Assembly: GCF_019837165.1 (NCBI RefSeq)
Contig: NZ_JAGYHC010000001.1
Span: forward strand, 434,001 to 498,000
Length of the DNA: 64,000 nucleotides
Reading direction: 5' to 3'
Origin: Virgibacillus sp. NKC19-3
GTDB taxonomy: Bacteria > Bacillota > Bacilli > Bacillales > Amphibacillaceae
Every line of letters starts with the position of its first letter. Positions within the stretch are counted from its first letter, which is position 1. Shown here one piece after another: positions 61,666 through 64,000 of this stretch. A program made the position numbers and the translations under genes. The notes under the pieces were generated by a model. That model saw only the letters and a list, made by a program, of their open reading frames with translations. It ran no database searches and was not told the origin of the DNA.

Positions 61666-61710
61666 AAAAGGTTAGTCATATCCTTATTCAGGGAGATGAC
61701 TAACCTTTTT
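61666..61710 (+). terminator. rho-independent terminator after the MutS2-like gene
   Basis: AAAAGGTTAGTCAT pairs perfectly with ATGACTAACCTTTTT around a 16-base loop. Confidence 0.9.
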
Positions 61711-61937
61711 AGTTTTCACATGGCGGTTTTTTGCACTCTCCAGTGAATGCGACACGCAAATTTTTCTTTCCACCTTTATTCGAAAACGGTTTACCTGTCA
61801 ATAAGGTTGCCTTTTGTTGTTTGGAAAGAACAAAGGTATACTGTACTATTCCCGTTATACCTCTATTTATGCCATTATAGTTAATTTTGTGTGGTATTTC
61901 TGTTGCTTATATAGAGAAGGGTTATTACATAAAATAT

Positions 61938-61971
61938 CCCGACAGTTAGGTTTTCTACGCTAACTGTCGGG
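61938..61971 (-). terminator. rho-independent terminator of the beta-glucoside PTS gene
   Basis: CCCGACAGTTAG and CTAACTGTCGGG form a perfect 12-base stem; on the minus strand it is followed by ATATTTTATG. It lies 80 bases past the EIIBCA stop. Nothing else is seen between 61711 and 62051. Confidence 0.75.
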
Positions 61972-62051
61972 GAGGTACTATGTTATAATCTAGCCCATCG
62001 ACCAGCTATAATTTGATTTTCCTCTATAATCTACGTAACGATAAGCTTCCG

Positions 62052-63941
62052 TTACGCCTTCACCGTTTTCAAAAGCCATTCACCTTGTTTCAATTGGTCG
62101 GTCCCATCATTCGCACGTACATCCTGATAATCGGAGCTATTTGTTACGATGACAGGGGTAACTGTTGGATACCCGGCCTGTTTAATCTTTTCGATATCAC
62201 ATGCAATAAGCAGGTCTCCTTGTTTGATTTCTTGTCCCTGTTCAACTTGTGCTTCGAAATATTTTCCTTCCAGATTTACAGTATCTAAACCAACATGAAT
62301 TAATAACTCCAGCCCTTCTTCTGAACGTAGACCAATCGCATGCTTTGTTTCAAATAGTGAAACAACCGATCCATCAAAAGGAGCAATAACCTTTCCATTC
62401 GCTGGTTCAATTGCTACTCCTTGTCCTAAGAGGCCTTCTGCAAAGGTTGGATCGCTTACCTCTTGAAGTGGGATCATTTTTCCCTCTACCGGACTTTTCA
62501 CTATTGTCTCGTTGACAGTAGATTGCTGTTCATCCTTATCGGAAGGCACCACGTCTGGTTCCGTTTTTTGCTTTTTCTTTTCTATATCTTTAAAACCTAG
62601 TACAAAGGTGAGTATCATTGTAACTGCTATGGTGATTACCAATCCGATAATGAGATAGATAAATCTTGGACCACTAAAGACAGGCAGACTGGTTAACCCT
62701 GGTAACACGAACGCAGATGCAGTTACGCCGAATCCCGTTATAAATGCTCCCCCAATTCCAGAACCAATTAATGCTGCAATAAATGGTTTTTTCAACCGTA
62801 AGTTCACACCATACATAGCCGGTTCCGTAATTCCAAGGAAGGCGGAAATAGTAGAAGATGCAGCTATTGTTTTCAAATCTCTATTTTGCGTCTTTATAAA
62901 TACGGCAAGAGCTGCTGCAGCTTGTCCCATATTCGCCATAAGAAATACGGGAACCAAATAATCAAATCCAAGAACTGTAACATTTTGTATAGCGATGGGC
63001 ATTAATCCATAATGCATACCGACAATAACTAATAGCGGGCGTGTAGCTCCAAGCAGTCCTCCTGCAAGAACGCCAACATGTTCAAAGAGCCACGTAATTC
63101 CATCCGCCAATCCTACACCAAGATATGACCCCAACGGGCCAATTGCTACCAGTTGGAAAGGAATCATAATGAGTAAAACAATAGTAGGTGTAAAAATAAT
63201 TCGAACTGCACTTGGCATGATTGCATCTACCCATCTATTTACGTAACTTAATAGCCATACGGCAATAATGATGGGAATAACGGTGGAGCTATAATCGATA
63301 AACGGTACGGGCAACCCAAATAACGATAGCCCTTCTGCTCCACCCTCCGCAATAGCTTGTGCTCCTTCAATCAATGTTGGATACATGAACCCACCGGCGA
63401 GTGCCAGGGCAATAAATTCGTTCGTTTTGAATTTCTTTGCAGCTGATACAGCAAGAAAGAAAGGCAAAAAGTAGAATACGGCGTCTGCCACAATATTTAA
63501 AACAGATACAATATCACTATCTTCAGGAGCCCATTCCAATGTAGTCACTAAGCCCAAGATTCCCTTTACTAATCCGGCACCAGCAATCGCTGGAATAATT
63601 GGTGTAAAAATGGAGGCGATCATTTCAAAGAAACGTCCGATAATATTTCCCGCTTTTTCTTCTTCTTGTGCAGCGTTGTCACTTTCCTCGCTACTAAAAT
63701 TTCCTTGTTTCTCTATTTCCTTGTACACCTTTCCAACTTCATTACCGATCACTACTTGGAATTGTCCACTTTGAATTTGAACTTGTATGACGCCATCAAG
63801 TGATTCAATCGTTTCTTTTTCTGCTAAATCATTATTTTTTAAATTGAAACGTAATCTTGTGTAGCAATGGGTAACACTTCCCACGTTTTCTTTGCCCCCA
63901 ACGAGGGAAAGAATGTCCTTAGCTAACTGTTTTTGATTCAT
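62052..63941 (-). CDS. PTS beta-glucoside-type EIIBCA permease
   Basis: A 629-residue three-domain transporter. EIIB (residues 1-80) has the phospho-Cys26 in SVTHCYTRLRFNL. EIIC (about 105-450) has ten helices, GLVKGILGLV, YTVLI-like loops and GITEPAMYGVNLRLKKPFIAAL. EIIA (about 480-629) has the Glc-type motif PFDGSVV..GLELLIHVGLDTVNLEGKYFE with the phospho-His in LLIHVG. It takes up a beta-glucoside (or, less likely, sucrose or trehalose) and phosphorylates it. AAAGGAG lies about eight bases before the ATG. Such genes are usually controlled by LicT-type antitermination; only 59 bases of leader are in the window. Confidence 0.93.
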   Translation of the reverse strand: MNQKQLAKDILSLVGGKENVGSVTHCYTRLRFNLKNNDLAEKETIESLDGVIQVQIQSGQFQVVIGNEVGKVYKEIEKQGNFSSEESDNAAQEEEKAGNIIGRFFEMIASIFTPIIPAIAGAGLVKGILGLVTTLEWAPEDSDIVSVLNIVADAVFYFLPFFLAVSAAKKFKTNEFIALALAGGFMYPTLIEGAQAIAEGGAEGLSLFGLPVPFIDYSSTVIPIIIAVWLLSYVNRWVDAIMPSAVRIIFTPTIVLLIMIPFQLVAIGPLGSYLGVGLADGITWLFEHVGVLAGGLLGATRPLLVIVGMHYGLMPIAIQNVTVLGFDYLVPVFLMANMGQAAAALAVFIKTQNRDLKTIAASSTISAFLGITEPAMYGVNLRLKKPFIAALIGSGIGGAFITGFGVTASAFVLPGLTSLPVFSGPRFIYLIIGLVITIAVTMILTFVLGFKDIEKKKQKTEPDVVPSDKDEQQSTVNETIVKSPVEGKMIPLQEVSDPTFAEGLLGQGVAIEPANGKVIAPFDGSVVSLFETKHAIGLRSEEGLELLIHVGLDTVNLEGKYFEAQVEQGQEIKQGDLLIACDIEKIKQAGYPTVTPVIVTNSSDYQDVRANDGTDQLKQGEWLLKTVKA

Positions 63942-64000
63942 ACAAAACGCTCCTTTGGTCGTTGAAACGAGAAATAACTAACATGGATTCGTAGCATGAT

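Noticed and set aside
63942-64000. LicT-type antiterminator (RAT) in the EIIBCA leader
   Set aside because: Only 59 bases are in the window and I could not identify a RAT sequence or terminator there.

Overview
The window looks like low-GC Firmicute chromosome, most likely a spore-forming, possibly halotolerant Bacillaceae (Oceanobacillus/Virgibacillus-like). This is inferred from strong AGGAGG ribosome sites, Bacillus-type two-component and ABC systems, a collagen-like exosporium-type protein, a DUF6944 repetitive protein and intergenic repeats common in that group. No rRNA or tRNA gene was recognised.

Layout. 1-4.3 kb: the end of a Tn916-family integrative conjugative element (two DUF961 proteins, a Mom-like DNA-modification enzyme, a zinc-ribbon protein, an FtsK-type coupling protein), with arm-type integrase sites near its terminus. 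4.36-9.16 kb: a LanFEG-type antimicrobial-peptide ABC exporter with a frameshifted YxeA gene and a divergent response regulator/kinase. 9.17-14.3 kb: a rearranged accessory stretch with two broken DUF2200 copies, TetR and DUF4260 genes, three type I toxin-antitoxin loci (two with an intact Hol_Tox-like peptide) and a secreted bacteriocin-like protein with a small membrane partner. 14.4-17.2 kb: LysR regulator and sodium:solute symporter. 17.2-22.9 kb: an Old Yellow Enzyme divergent from a GcvH-like/macrodomain/SirTM/lipoate ligase/luciferase-like operon, the lipoylation-dependent ADP-ribosylation module. 23-28.2 kb: lipoprotein, DUF6944, glycosyltransferase, an apparent uracil-DNA-glycosylase-fold protein and the collagen-like protein. 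28.5-31.7 kb: D,D-carboxypeptidase with a VanRS-like pair and VanR-like boxes. 32-36.1 kb: CD3324-type regulator, wrecked LysR/MFS pair, LysR plus MetX-like hydrolase, a symporter gene fragment and a large inverted-repeat element. 36.3-40.4 kb: PadR/MFS efflux, an exported peptide, a paired-hairpin RNA-like locus, MarR/rhodanese. 40.4-44.4 kb: DUF6323/DUF6179 behind an attenuator-like leader, then a TetR-DUF6220-NAD(P)-binding regulon sharing a palindromic operator. 44.7-50.2 kb: beta-glucoside PTS operon with a frameshifted LicR-type regulator. 50.4-57.5 kb: MerR/small multidrug exporter, GNAT, and a complete BceRSAB peptide-resistance module whose downstream small gene is cut by an IS256-family element (57.5-58.9 kb). 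58.9-64 kb: a 52-bp hairpin repeat array, a MutS2-like protein without Smr domain, and a beta-glucoside EIIBCA permease.

Functional themes. Three separate cell-envelope stress circuits (LanFEG-RK, BceRSAB, VanRS-carboxypeptidase) lie in one region with a putative secreted bacteriocin. Two beta-glucoside PTS systems supply sugar uptake. The SirTM module links lipoate, NAD and flavin enzymes to redox defence. Gene decay is frequent (YxeA, DUF2200 twice, LysR, MFS twice, LicR, symporter fragment, truncated small membrane gene), so this is a plastic accessory region.
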